From the NCBI GenBank assembly GCA_027294925.1, contig JAPULM010000239.1:1-6905 (forward strand): a stretch of 6,905 nucleotides of DNA, given 5' to 3'. Positions 1-6,231 of this stretch are shown in pieces. Both the position numbers and the translations under genes were made by a program. Numbering within the stretch: position 1 is the first letter of the stretch; each line of letters begins with the position of its first letter. The stretch is from a bacterium (lineage in GTDB: Bacteria > Tectomicrobia > Entotheonellia > Entotheonellales > Entotheonellaceae). The notes under the pieces were generated by a model. That model was not told where the DNA came from and made no database searches. It saw only the letters and a list, made by a program, of their open reading frames with translations.

Positions 1-650
1 AGAAACCTCAATAATGGATGGGACGATACTATCCGCCATACTGTGGTCCAGTCACTCGTCCGTTAAGCTAGGACGCCATATTGATATTCAAGATGAAAGG
101 GGTCCATTCTAGCGAACATATTGAACCTAGACTCGACCACCTTTTCGCCCACTTGGACGTATAACGCCCAACCCGTCCCCTTCCACCTGTCCGCATAGCC
201 GACTATACGGCCAAGTGAGGGAATTCAGGCCGGCAAGACAGGCAGCAGTCATTGTGATGCAGTAGGTTACGGAAATCTATGGTAGGGAGAATGGATGGGG
301 CCATTCTTCGGATAAATATATACGCCGCGCCTCTGCCACATCGAGCGCCTCGCTCAACGTCCTCCCAGATTTGATCTGTTCAGCCGTAATTTTCATCAAG
401 TTGAAGTCGAACATCGAGCGGCACTCGCAATCCGGGCTGATTTGGTAAGGTTTACTAAAGTCAGACCCGCAGTTTGATTTATGTTCAAAATTTCTGCTTC
501 AATGATCTGATATGAAGAGAGTTAAGTACTCCCAAAGTGCTGTTTCGTTTTGCCCATAACCGATGAAGTCGTCGTTGGCCGTGTTTCAGCGGAGGTCGGA
601 TGTCTCTTTCGCACTCCTTGACCTTTTGTCTCCCCCAAAATACAATTCTC
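1..650. other. Region with no recognisable gene
   Basis: No convincing gene, tRNA, rRNA, CRISPR array or insertion-sequence end was found here on either strand. Stops are frequent in all frames, and composition looks more A+T-rich than in the genes downstream. The one protein-like stretch is a minus-strand frame at 277-498, listed separately. The plus-strand frame opening at 563 gives an Arg/Pro-rich product and crosses the relics that start at 654 in a different frame, so it is not a gene. I saw no convincing sigma-70 promoter. The region may be intergenic sequence or a gene decayed beyond recognition, which would fit the relics just downstream. Confidence 0.5.
277..414 (-). other. Short protein-like minus-strand frame, unidentified
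   Basis: From an ATG at 412-414 this frame encodes 45 residues and ends at TAG (277-279). It is open further upstream to a TGA at 499-501, about 73 codons in all. The product does not look random: it begins MFDFNLMKITAEQI and continues with an amphipathic stretch (SEALDVAEARRIYLSEEW) that would suit a C-terminal helix. No Shine-Dalgarno sequence precedes the ATG and I do not recognise the family. It could be the 3' end of a decayed gene whose upstream part is lost, or a chance open frame. It is the best coding candidate in the first 650 bases, but the evidence is weak. Confidence 0.2.
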
Positions 651-653
651 TGA

Positions 654-770
654 AAGACGTGGTCGTCCTGGACCCTGCATGCCGCAGCGGCGCTCGGCGA
701 TCGGGAACAGACCTGGCCGGCTCCGTACTATGCCGGCCGCGACCAGTTACAGCGCCTGGCCGAGCGTGGC
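654..770 (+). pseudogene. Relic of OYE-domain C-terminus (aminobenzoyl-CoA monooxygenase/reductase-like)
   Basis: Reading in the frame that opens after a TGA at 651-653 gives [17 protein letters not shown] followed by [16 protein letters not shown]. This Trp-Pro-x-x-Tyr and Gly-Arg-Asp-Gln-Leu pattern resembles the C-terminal end of the OYE-type reductase domain in 2-aminobenzoyl-CoA monooxygenase/reductase and salicylyl-CoA 5-hydroxylase/oxidoreductase proteins, as I recall that family. Nothing upstream in any frame supplies the rest of the OYE barrel or the FAD domain, so only about the last 35 residues survive. No start codon or ribosome binding site serves it. Its reading frame runs without a stop into the acyl-CoA dehydrogenase relic near 771, so the original stop and intergenic DNA have been lost. 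The large flavoenzyme at 4000-6231 lacks just this piece. Confidence 0.6.
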
Positions 771-1226
771 GAAGGCATGGTGAATGTCGGTGTTGGATGT
801 TTTCCGCTCTACCGTGGGTGCCGCGGCCCTCGGTTTTGCCAGGCGCGCGCTGGATGAAACCGCTGCGCGTGCGGCATCCCGCGAGCTGTACGGCGCGCCG
901 TTGTCGGACCTGCAGATGGTGCAGAGCCACATCGCGGACATGGCGCTGGCTGGCGATGCCGCGGCGCTACTGGTCTATCGCGCTGCCTGGACCAAGGACA
1001 CGGGGGCGCCGCGGGTAACGCGCGAAGCCGCCATGGCCAAACTGTTTGCAACGGAACATGCTCAGGATGTGATCGACCGGGCGGTGCAATTGCACGGCGG
1101 CGATGGTGTGCTCAGCGGGCACGTAGTCAAAGCCTGTACCGGGAGATCAGGGCGCTCCGAATCTAGGAAGGTGCGTCCGACGTTCAAAAAGTCGTAATCG
1201 CAAGACAGACATTAACCGAAGGATAA
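771..1226 (+). pseudogene. Acyl-CoA dehydrogenase, C-terminal relic with frameshifts and amber stop
   Basis: The main frame (784-1128) encodes [20 protein letters not shown], then [21 protein letters not shown] and LHGGDGV, typical of the C-terminal alpha-helical domain of acyl-CoA dehydrogenases, FAD enzymes that desaturate acyl-CoAs. The N-terminal and beta-barrel domains are missing. Three lesions are visible. GEGMVNV at 771-788 looks like the preceding part in another frame, so the frame changes near 786-790. At 1128/1129 the frame changes again; restoring a single G would give [13 protein letters not shown]. In that restored frame TAG (1164-1166) stands where Tyr is expected in [16 protein letters not shown], directly before the Glu that is the catalytic base in many family members. 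The restored frame ends at TAA 1224-1226, four bases before the ligase ATG, so an intact ancestor would have formed an operon with it. An ATG at 784 gives a 137-residue product with a scrambled tail, unlikely to be active. Confidence 0.8.
1219..1223 (+). promoter_or_regulatory. Ribosome binding site of the aryl-CoA ligase
   Basis: AAGGA lies seven bases upstream of the ATG at 1231. It sits inside the last codons of the ancestral acyl-CoA dehydrogenase frame, so the two genes were probably translationally linked. It supports 1231 as the ligase start. Confidence 0.6.
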
Positions 1227-1230
1227 GACA

Positions 1231-2850
1231 ATGCTTGGACCCTCTGCGCACATAGATAGCTTCGCTCGTGACAACCTGCCGCCGCCGGAGCAATGGCCCG
1301 AATTCATCCTTGACGATTTTGAGTATGCGGATCACGTCAATGTCGCGGTGGAACTGACCGACTGTATGGTCGAGCAGGGCTGTGGGGACAGGACCGCCCT
1401 TATCGGCAACGGCCGGCGTCGTACTTATAAGGAATTGTCCGATTGGACCAATCGATTGGCCCACACGCTGATCGAAGACTACGGCGTACAACCCGGCAAC
1501 CGGGTGCTGATCCGTTCCGCCAACAATCCCGCCATGGTGGCGTGCTGGCTCGGGGCCACCAAGGCGGGCGCGGTGGTGGTCAATACTATGCCGATGATAC
1601 GGGCCGGCGAACTGGCGAAAATCGTCGACAAGGCGGAGGTCAAGCTGGCGCTGTGCGACACGCGCGTCATGGACGAACTGGTAGCTTGCGCCAAAGACAG
1701 CAAGCACCTGGAAAAAGTGGTCGGTTTTGACGGCACCGCCAATCACGACGCGGAACTCGACCGTGCGGCGCTGAACAAACCCGTGCAGTTCTCGGCGGTG
1801 CAGACCCGGCGCGACGACGTGGCTCTGTTGGGTTTCACCTCGGGTACCACCGGGGAGCCTAAGGCGACCATGCATTTCCATCGCGATCTGCTGATCATTG
1901 CTGATGGTTACGCACAAGAAGTGCTCGGTGTCACCCCCGACGATGTTTTCGTCGGGTCGCCGCCACTGGCTTTTACCTTCGGCTTGGGCGGCCTCGCCAT
2001 CTTCCCCCTGCGCTTCGGCGCGACCGCGATTTTGCTTGAGGATGCTTCACCCCTGAACATGGTCGATATCATTCAAACCTACAAAGCCACCATCAGCTTC
2101 ACCGCACCCACGGCCTACCGTGCCATGCTGGCGGCGATGAAAGAGGGGGCCGACCTGTCGTCGCTGCGCCTCGCCGTGTCCGCCGGTGAGACCTTGCCGG
2201 CCCCGGTTTTCGAGGAATGGACCGCGAAGACGGGTAAGCCCATCCTCGACGGGATCGGTACCACGGAACTGCTGCATATCTTCATATCCAACCGGCTTGG
2301 CGAAGCGGCGCCGGCCACTACCGGTCGTCCTGTGACCGGTTACATCGCCCGCGTGGTCGACGAAGAGATGAACGAAAAACCGCGCGGGGAAGTGGGCAAA
2401 CTGGCCGTCCGCGGACCGACCGGCTGCCGGTACCTCAACGACGAACGACAGAAAGACTATGTGAAAGACGGTTGGAACATAACGGGAGATGCATTCTTCC
2501 AGGATGACGACGGTCTGTTCCATTTTGCGGCACGTGCCGACGACATGATCATTTCATCCGGTTACAACATCGCCGGTCCTGAGGTGGAGGCCGCCCTGCT
2601 TGCGCATGCCGACGTTGTGGAGTGCGCGGTGGTCGGCGCCCCGGACCAGGAGCGCGGCCAGATCGTACAAGCCCATGTAGTGCTTGCCGAAGGCGTTTCA
2701 TCCGACGAGGAATGTGTCAAACGTCTGCAGGACCACGTTAAAGCTACGATCGCGCCTTACAAGTATCCACGTTCAATTAAGTTTAGCAACGCTTTGCCCA
2801 AGACGCAGACCGGCAAGATCCAGCGCTTTCGCTTGAGGGCGAGTTCTTAG
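1231..2850 (+). CDS. 2-aminobenzoate-CoA ligase-like AMP-forming aryl-CoA ligase
   Basis: The 539-residue protein belongs to the acyl-adenylate-forming (ANL) superfamily and would activate an aromatic acid with ATP and CoA to its CoA thioester in the cytoplasm. The AMP-binding P-loop GFTSGTTGEPK lies at 201-211 and the adenine-site GIGTTE at 341-346. The ribose-binding GD is at 419-420. The hinge/C-domain motif around R435 runs FAARADDMIISSGYNI, and the catalytic lysine is K529 in QTGKIQRF. The N-terminus (HIDSFARDNLPPPEQWPEF) and the LLHIFIS segment after GTTE recall 2-aminobenzoate-CoA and benzoate-CoA ligases (AbmG-type in Azoarcus evansii). The length is normal and no lesion is visible. 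The two-domain flavoenzyme downstream favours 2-aminobenzoate over plain benzoate. Salicylate or another substituted benzoate is possible, since specificity cannot be read with certainty. ATG 1231 has a good ribosome binding site and fits the family's N-terminus. Confidence 0.9.
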   Translation: MLGPSAHIDSFARDNLPPPEQWPEFILDDFEYADHVNVAVELTDCMVEQGCGDRTALIGNGRRRTYKELSDWTNRLAHTLIEDYGVQPGNRVLIRSANNPAMVACWLGATKAGAVVVNTMPMIRAGELAKIVDKAEVKLALCDTRVMDELVACAKDSKHLEKVVGFDGTANHDAELDRAALNKPVQFSAVQTRRDDVALLGFTSGTTGEPKATMHFHRDLLIIADGYAQEVLGVTPDDVFVGSPPLAFTFGLGGLAIFPLRFGATAILLEDASPLNMVDIIQTYKATISFTAPTAYRAMLAAMKEGADLSSLRLAVSAGETLPAPVFEEWTAKTGKPILDGIGTTELLHIFISNRLGEAAPATTGRPVTGYIARVVDEEMNEKPRGEVGKLAVRGPTGCRYLNDERQKDYVKDGWNITGDAFFQDDDGLFHFAARADDMIISSGYNIAGPEVEAALLAHADVVECAVVGAPDQERGQIVQAHVVLAEGVSSDEECVKRLQDHVKATIAPYKYPRSIKFSNALPKTQTGKIQRFRLRASS

Positions 2851-2881
2851 ACTAAGCACTAAAACATTAAGAGACAATACG

Positions 2882-3051
2882 ATGCATCAAAAACTACACC
2901 CTGCTGATTGGAAGCCCACCAGCGGATACGCCAACGGCGTCGTTGCAGAAGGTCGAACCATATATGAGGGAAACAGCGACTCCGCAATTCACCAAATTTC
3001 CGACAGGTTTCTCTGGTTGACTTTCCGATAGAACTTGTGGTTCCTATGTAA
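2882..3051 (+). pseudogene. RidA-family relic with internal deletion
   Basis: From ATG 2882 the frame reads MHQKLHPADWKPTSGYANGV then VAEGRTIY, which matches the start of RidA/YjgF-type proteins found in aromatic-CoA gene clusters (LHPADW, GYANGV and GRTIY). After residue 28 the similarity stops; the frame continues with 21 unrelated residues to TAG at 3029-3031, giving 49 residues where about 130 are normal. A different frame then reads QVSLVDFPIELVVPM and stops at TAA 3049-3051. This may be the remnant of the RidA C-terminal strand, which would mean that the core, around 230 bases, was deleted with a frame change. That second part is tentative. The trimeric fold and active site cannot form from this. 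RidA proteins deaminate reactive enamines and imines, which suits a pathway with an amino-substituted ring. The piece lies 31 bases after the ligase stop. Confidence 0.6.
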
Positions 3052-3060
3052 TCAATGAGG

Positions 3061-3076
3061 AAGGAGGCACGCGACG
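3061..3076 (+). promoter_or_regulatory. Strong Shine-Dalgarno followed by ACG, probable non-canonical start
   Basis: AAGGAGG (3061-3067) is a near-perfect Shine-Dalgarno sequence. Six bases later, in frame with the luciferase-like protein, stands ACG (3074-3076), followed by codons for QVGVGLPSTFSC. The in-frame stop TGA at 3056-3058 bounds the frame. Between it and ATG 3113 there is no ATG, GTG or TTG, and the only CTG (3092) falls inside the first beta strand. The ancestral start was most likely ATG at 3074, changed by one base. The other ATG nearby (3055) is out of frame and hits TAG after 14 codons. Confidence 0.6.
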
Positions 3077-3916
3077 CAGGTTGGTGTAGGGCTGCCTAGC
3101 ACATTCTCGTGCATGGACCGAGATCGAATGCTTTCTTGGGCCCGACGGGCCGAAGAAGGACCCTTTGCAAGCTTGGGTGTCTTTGATCGGCTAGTGTACA
3201 ACAGTTACGAGCCGATGGTCACTCTGGCGGCGGTTGCCGCGGTGACCAGCCGCATTCGGCTTGCAACCACCGTCATCGCAGGTCCTTTGCGCAACACCGC
3301 GGTGTTGGCCAAAGAGGCCGCCACGGTTGATGTGCTGTCAGGCGGCCGGCTGACGCTGGGAGTGGCGCTAGGTGCTCGTGAGGAAGAATACCAGGCTGCC
3401 GAAGTGGACTATGGATCCCGCGGCAGCCGCCTGACCGACCAATTGGCGGCCTTGCGTTCCTACTGGGAAGATGAGTCCTTCGGTCCTAAACCGGTTCAGT
3501 CAGGAGGGCCCGAGCTGTTAGTGGGGGGACTCAGTGATCGGGCTTTTGCCCGCGTCGCACGTTATGCCGATGGATACGTGCATGGGGGAGGGCCGCCCAA
3601 AGCGTTTGCCAAGGTCGCTGCAAAAGTCCGGGCTGCGTGGACTGATGCGGGGCGTCCCGGACACCCGCGCTTGTGGGCGATGGGCTACTACGCCTTTGGG
3701 GATGAAGAAGTGGAGACTGGTGCAGACTATCTGCGAGATTACTATGCCTTCACAGGACCGTTTGCTGAGAAAGTTGCCGCCGGCCTTCTCACCACACCAC
3801 AGGCAATTGCTCACTTTGTCCGCGGCTATGAAGAATTGGGTTGCGATGAATTGCTTCTCTTTCCCACGGTGGCCAACACCGCCCAACTTGAGCGCCTCGC
3901 CGATATGATTGGCTGA
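3074..3916 (+). CDS. LLM-class (luciferase-like) flavin-dependent oxidoreductase, probable ACG start
   Basis: The protein belongs to the bacterial luciferase-like fold (TIM barrel; FMN or F420 users). Visible family features are the first strand VGVGLPSTFS, a helix DRMLSWARRAEE, GVFDRLVYNSYEPM, then RIRLATTVIAGPLRNT and AATVDVLSGGRLTLGVALGA. These are followed by LLVGGLSDRAFARVARYADG and a C-terminal helical part. From 3074 it has 280 residues, within the range for short family members. From the first ATG (3113) it has 267 residues, lacks the first barrel strand and has no ribosome binding site. I therefore place the start at ACG 3074, which implies weak expression or a recent start-codon mutation. 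The rest shows no frameshift or stop. Its substrate is unknown; position between the ligase and the large flavoenzyme suggests a redox or oxygenation step in the same pathway, or flavin handling. Confidence 0.8.
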   Translation, partial: TQVGVGLPSTFSCMDRDRMLSWARRAEEGPFASLGVFDRLVYNSYEPMVTLAAVAAVTSRIRLATTVIAGPLRNTAVLAKEAATVDVLSGGRLTLGVALGAREEEYQAAEVDYGSRGSRLTDQLAALRSYWEDESFGPKPVQSGGPELLVGGLSDRAFARVARYADGYVHGGGPPKAFAKVAAKVRAAWTDAGRPGHPRLWAMGYYAFGDEEVETGADYLRDYYAFTGPFAEKVAAGLLTTPQAIAHFVRGYEELGCDELLLFPTVANTAQLERLADMIG

Positions 3917-3983
3917 CGCGTTACAAACGGTATGTGTAATCATATAGGGAAGGCCCTGCGCCTGCCTGTTAGGCTGTTCGCAA

Positions 3984-3989
3984 AAGGAG
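3984..3989 (+). promoter_or_regulatory. Ribosome binding site deciding the GTG start of the large flavoenzyme
   Basis: AAGGAG lies ten bases before GTG 4000. The GTG start puts the Rossmann strand RVTVIGGGPGG at the very N-terminus, as expected for this flavoprotein family, and no ATG nearby would do so. Confidence 0.6.
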
Positions 3990-3999
3990 TGCGAGTCCC

Positions 4000-6231
4000 G
4001 TGAGGGTAACCGTCATAGGTGGTGGTCCCGGCGGTCTTTACGTCAGTCTGCTGCTGAAAAAGAAGAATCCCCGCTGGGATATCACCGTCATTGAGCGCAA
4101 TCCACCTGATGCCACGTATGGTTGGGGCGTCGTTTTCTCTGATCGCACGTTAACGGCGCTGCGGGAGGCAGATTACAAGACCTACATCGACATCACCGAA
4201 AATTTTGTGATCTGGGATGCGATTGACGTGTGGTATCGCGATGGGTTTGTCCGCTGCGGCGGTCACCTCTTCGCCGGCATCGCGCGCACTCTATTCCTCA
4301 ACATCCTGCAAAAGCGCTGTGAGGAGTTGGCCGTCAATCTGAAATTCGAGACAGAAATCGGGGACCCAACACAATTTTCAAGTGCGGACCTGTTAATTGG
4401 CGCCGACGGCATGAACAGTATTGTGCGTCAAACCTATGCGAAAACCTTTCAGCCGAGCCTGGAGCTGGGGAAGGCAAAATACATTTGGCTTGGAACCGAC
4501 AAAATCTTCGACGCCTTCACCTTCATCTTCCGCGAGAACGAGCATGGACTTTTTCAGGTCCATGCCTATCCTTTCGACGGCACTACTGGCACGTTTATCG
4601 TAGAGTGTGGCGAGGCGACCTGGCGGCGGGCCGGCCTTGATGGGGCGGACGAGGCGCAAAGTCTCGTCTACTGCCAGCAACTCTTCGCCGACCATCTCGA
4701 TGGACATCGGTTGATGTCTAACTACTCTGAGTGGATCAATTTTATCAGGGTCAAAAATAAGACGTGGCACCACGAGAACGTCGTTCTAATTGGCGATGCC
4801 GCGCATACTGCACATTTCTCGATCGGATCGGGAACTAAACTCGCCATGGAGGACGCCATCGCCCTGGCCAACCCCTTCGAGCAGCACGACGAGATTGAAG
4901 CGGCGCTCGATAACTACGAAGCAGTGAGAAAACCGGCGGTCGAGGCATTCCAGAAGGCGGCTGAGGAGAGCCGAACATATTTCGAGAATGTTAAGCGTAA
5001 CCTGAAGCTCGAGCCCATACAGTTTACCTTTAACCTGCTCACACGTAGTGGGAGGATTTCCTACGACAATTTGAAACTCCGCGACCCCAACTTCGTCGAT
5101 GCCGTTGATCGCCTTGTTTTTGAAGCCAGTTCTGGCAATGCCAGCAGCGGGGCCCTCATAGTGGCGCCCCCACCGATGTTCACCCCTCTCGCGCTGCGTG
5201 ACATGGCGCTATCAAACCGGGTCGTTTTCTCGCCCACGTCCAAGTACTTGGCCGACGATGGGATGCCCAATGAGCAGCACATGCCCCACCTTGGTGCTCG
5301 AGCACTGGGTGGAGCGGGCTTGGTTGTAACAGAGCCAATTGCTGTGGCAGCCAAGGGTCGCATCACGCCCGGCTGCACCGGGATTCACCACCCAGAACAT
5401 GTGGAGAGTTGGAAGCACATTGTTGAGCACACCCATACCAATTTGTCGACCAGGGTTGCTCTCAACTTGTCCCATGCCGGTCGACGGGGCTCGACCCGGC
5501 CGCGCTGGGAGGGACTTGATCGTCCGTTGCGGAAGGGCAACTGGCCCCTCATCTCAGCCTCTGCGATCCCCTACACACCCGAGAGCCAGGTACCGAAGGA
5601 AATGGACCGTGCCGCCATGGATCGTGTTGTTGGCGAGTTCGTCCAGGCTTCGCAGATGGGACATGAAGCCGGCTTTGACATGCTTCAACTCAACTTTGCG
5701 CATGGCTATCTGCTGGGGAGCTTCATTTCACCATTGACCAACCAGCGTGGCGACGACTACGGCGGGTCGCTGAAGAACCGCATGCGTTTTCCCCTCGAAG
5801 TATTCGACGCGGTGCGGGAGGTGTGGCCTGACGAGAAACCAATCGCGGTCGCCCTGTCCGCCACGGACTGGGTCGATGGTGGCTTCGAGCCCGATGACGC
5901 GATCGCCGTGGCCAGGATACTCAAAGCGCATGGCTGTGACCTAATCACGGTCTTTGCGGGTCAGACGACACACGACGAAAGACCAAACTACGCACCCGGT
6001 TTCCTGATGGCCTACAGTGAGCGCGTACGCAACGAAGCCAGCATGGCAACGATGACAGCCGGCCATCTTACCACCAGCGACCAAGTCAACACCTTCATTG
6101 CGGCTGGTCGCGTCGATCTTTGCATCATGCATCCGCTGCAGTTGAAGGTTTCCGGTAGCACGTTTAAGGTACCGGCAACCTCTAACTCCAGGGAGAAGGA
6201 ACAAAAACGAACAAGGGTTACACAGCCATGA
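4000..6231 (+). CDS. 2-aminobenzoyl-CoA monooxygenase/reductase-like fused flavoenzyme (salicylyl-CoA 5-hydroxylase/oxidoreductase type), C-terminally altered
   Basis: The 743-residue protein fuses an FAD aromatic hydroxylase to an OYE-type FMN reductase. The FAD domain has GGGPGG at 7-12, the ribose-binding E32, the DG motif at 136-137 (LIGADGMNS), and GDAAHTAHFSIGSGTKLAMED from 265. The OYE domain starts near 390 (PPPMFTPLALRD). It carries NLSHAGRRG at 489-497, AHGYLLGSFISPLTNQRGDD around H568, then YGGSLKNRMRF. In A. evansii the homologue hydroxylates 2-aminobenzoyl-CoA at C5 and then reduces the ring; related proteins act on salicylyl-CoA. Similarity stops at DLCIMHP (706-712). The last 31 residues are basic and polar (ending KEQKRTRVTQP) and look like translated intergenic DNA. 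The usual C-terminal end of the OYE domain is therefore absent, and FMN binding or stability may suffer. The TGA stop overlaps the next gene's ATG. The substrate is not certain. Confidence 0.88.
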   Translation: MRVTVIGGGPGGLYVSLLLKKKNPRWDITVIERNPPDATYGWGVVFSDRTLTALREADYKTYIDITENFVIWDAIDVWYRDGFVRCGGHLFAGIARTLFLNILQKRCEELAVNLKFETEIGDPTQFSSADLLIGADGMNSIVRQTYAKTFQPSLELGKAKYIWLGTDKIFDAFTFIFRENEHGLFQVHAYPFDGTTGTFIVECGEATWRRAGLDGADEAQSLVYCQQLFADHLDGHRLMSNYSEWINFIRVKNKTWHHENVVLIGDAAHTAHFSIGSGTKLAMEDAIALANPFEQHDEIEAALDNYEAVRKPAVEAFQKAAEESRTYFENVKRNLKLEPIQFTFNLLTRSGRISYDNLKLRDPNFVDAVDRLVFEASSGNASSGALIVAPPPMFTPLALRDMALSNRVVFSPTSKYLADDGMPNEQHMPHLGARALGGAGLVVTEPIAVAAKGRITPGCTGIHHPEHVESWKHIVEHTHTNLSTRVALNLSHAGRRGSTRPRWEGLDRPLRKGNWPLISASAIPYTPESQVPKEMDRAAMDRVVGEFVQASQMGHEAGFDMLQLNFAHGYLLGSFISPLTNQRGDDYGGSLKNRMRFPLEVFDAVREVWPDEKPIAVALSATDWVDGGFEPDDAIAVARILKAHGCDLITVFAGQTTHDERPNYAPGFLMAYSERVRNEASMATMTAGHLTTSDQVNTFIAAGRVDLCIMHPLQLKVSGSTFKVPATSNSREKEQKRTRVTQP

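Noticed and set aside
289..306. Inverted repeat GAATGG/CCATTC with a 6-base loop
   Set aside because: The stem is short and no T-run follows on either side, so it is not a supported terminator or operator.
474..513. Possible promoter with TTGATT as a -35 box
   Set aside because: No acceptable -10 box lies 16-18 bases downstream, and no intact gene follows.
563..1018. 151-codon plus-strand open frame
   Set aside because: Its product is rich in Arg, Pro and Cys and it overlaps, in another frame, the OYE and acyl-CoA dehydrogenase relics that carry recognisable family motifs.
1164..1166. Amber codon read as an amino acid (pyrrolysine or suppressor tRNA)
   Set aside because: The same relic also has frame changes and a missing N-terminal half, so an ordinary nonsense mutation is the simpler reading.
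1147..1917. 256-codon minus-strand open frame opposite the ligase
   Set aside because: It is antisense to a ligase with all its family motifs; the His/Arg/Gly-rich product has no recognisable domain, as expected for a shadow frame in G+C-rich DNA.
2960..2985. IYEGNSD in the RidA relic, resembling the IYEGTSE motif of acyl-CoA dehydrogenases
   Set aside because: The preceding residues are RidA-like and the following ones do not continue the dehydrogenase pattern (no Q-x-x-x-I-A-R), so the match is probably chance.
3921..3939. Inverted repeat TTACA/TGTAA in the gap before the large flavoenzyme
   Set aside because: Five-base arms around a nine-base spacer are expected by chance, and no regulator gene in the window supports an operator.
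3518..3943. 141-codon minus-strand open frame opposite the luciferase-like gene
   Set aside because: It is antisense to a clear family member and shows no motif or ribosome binding site.
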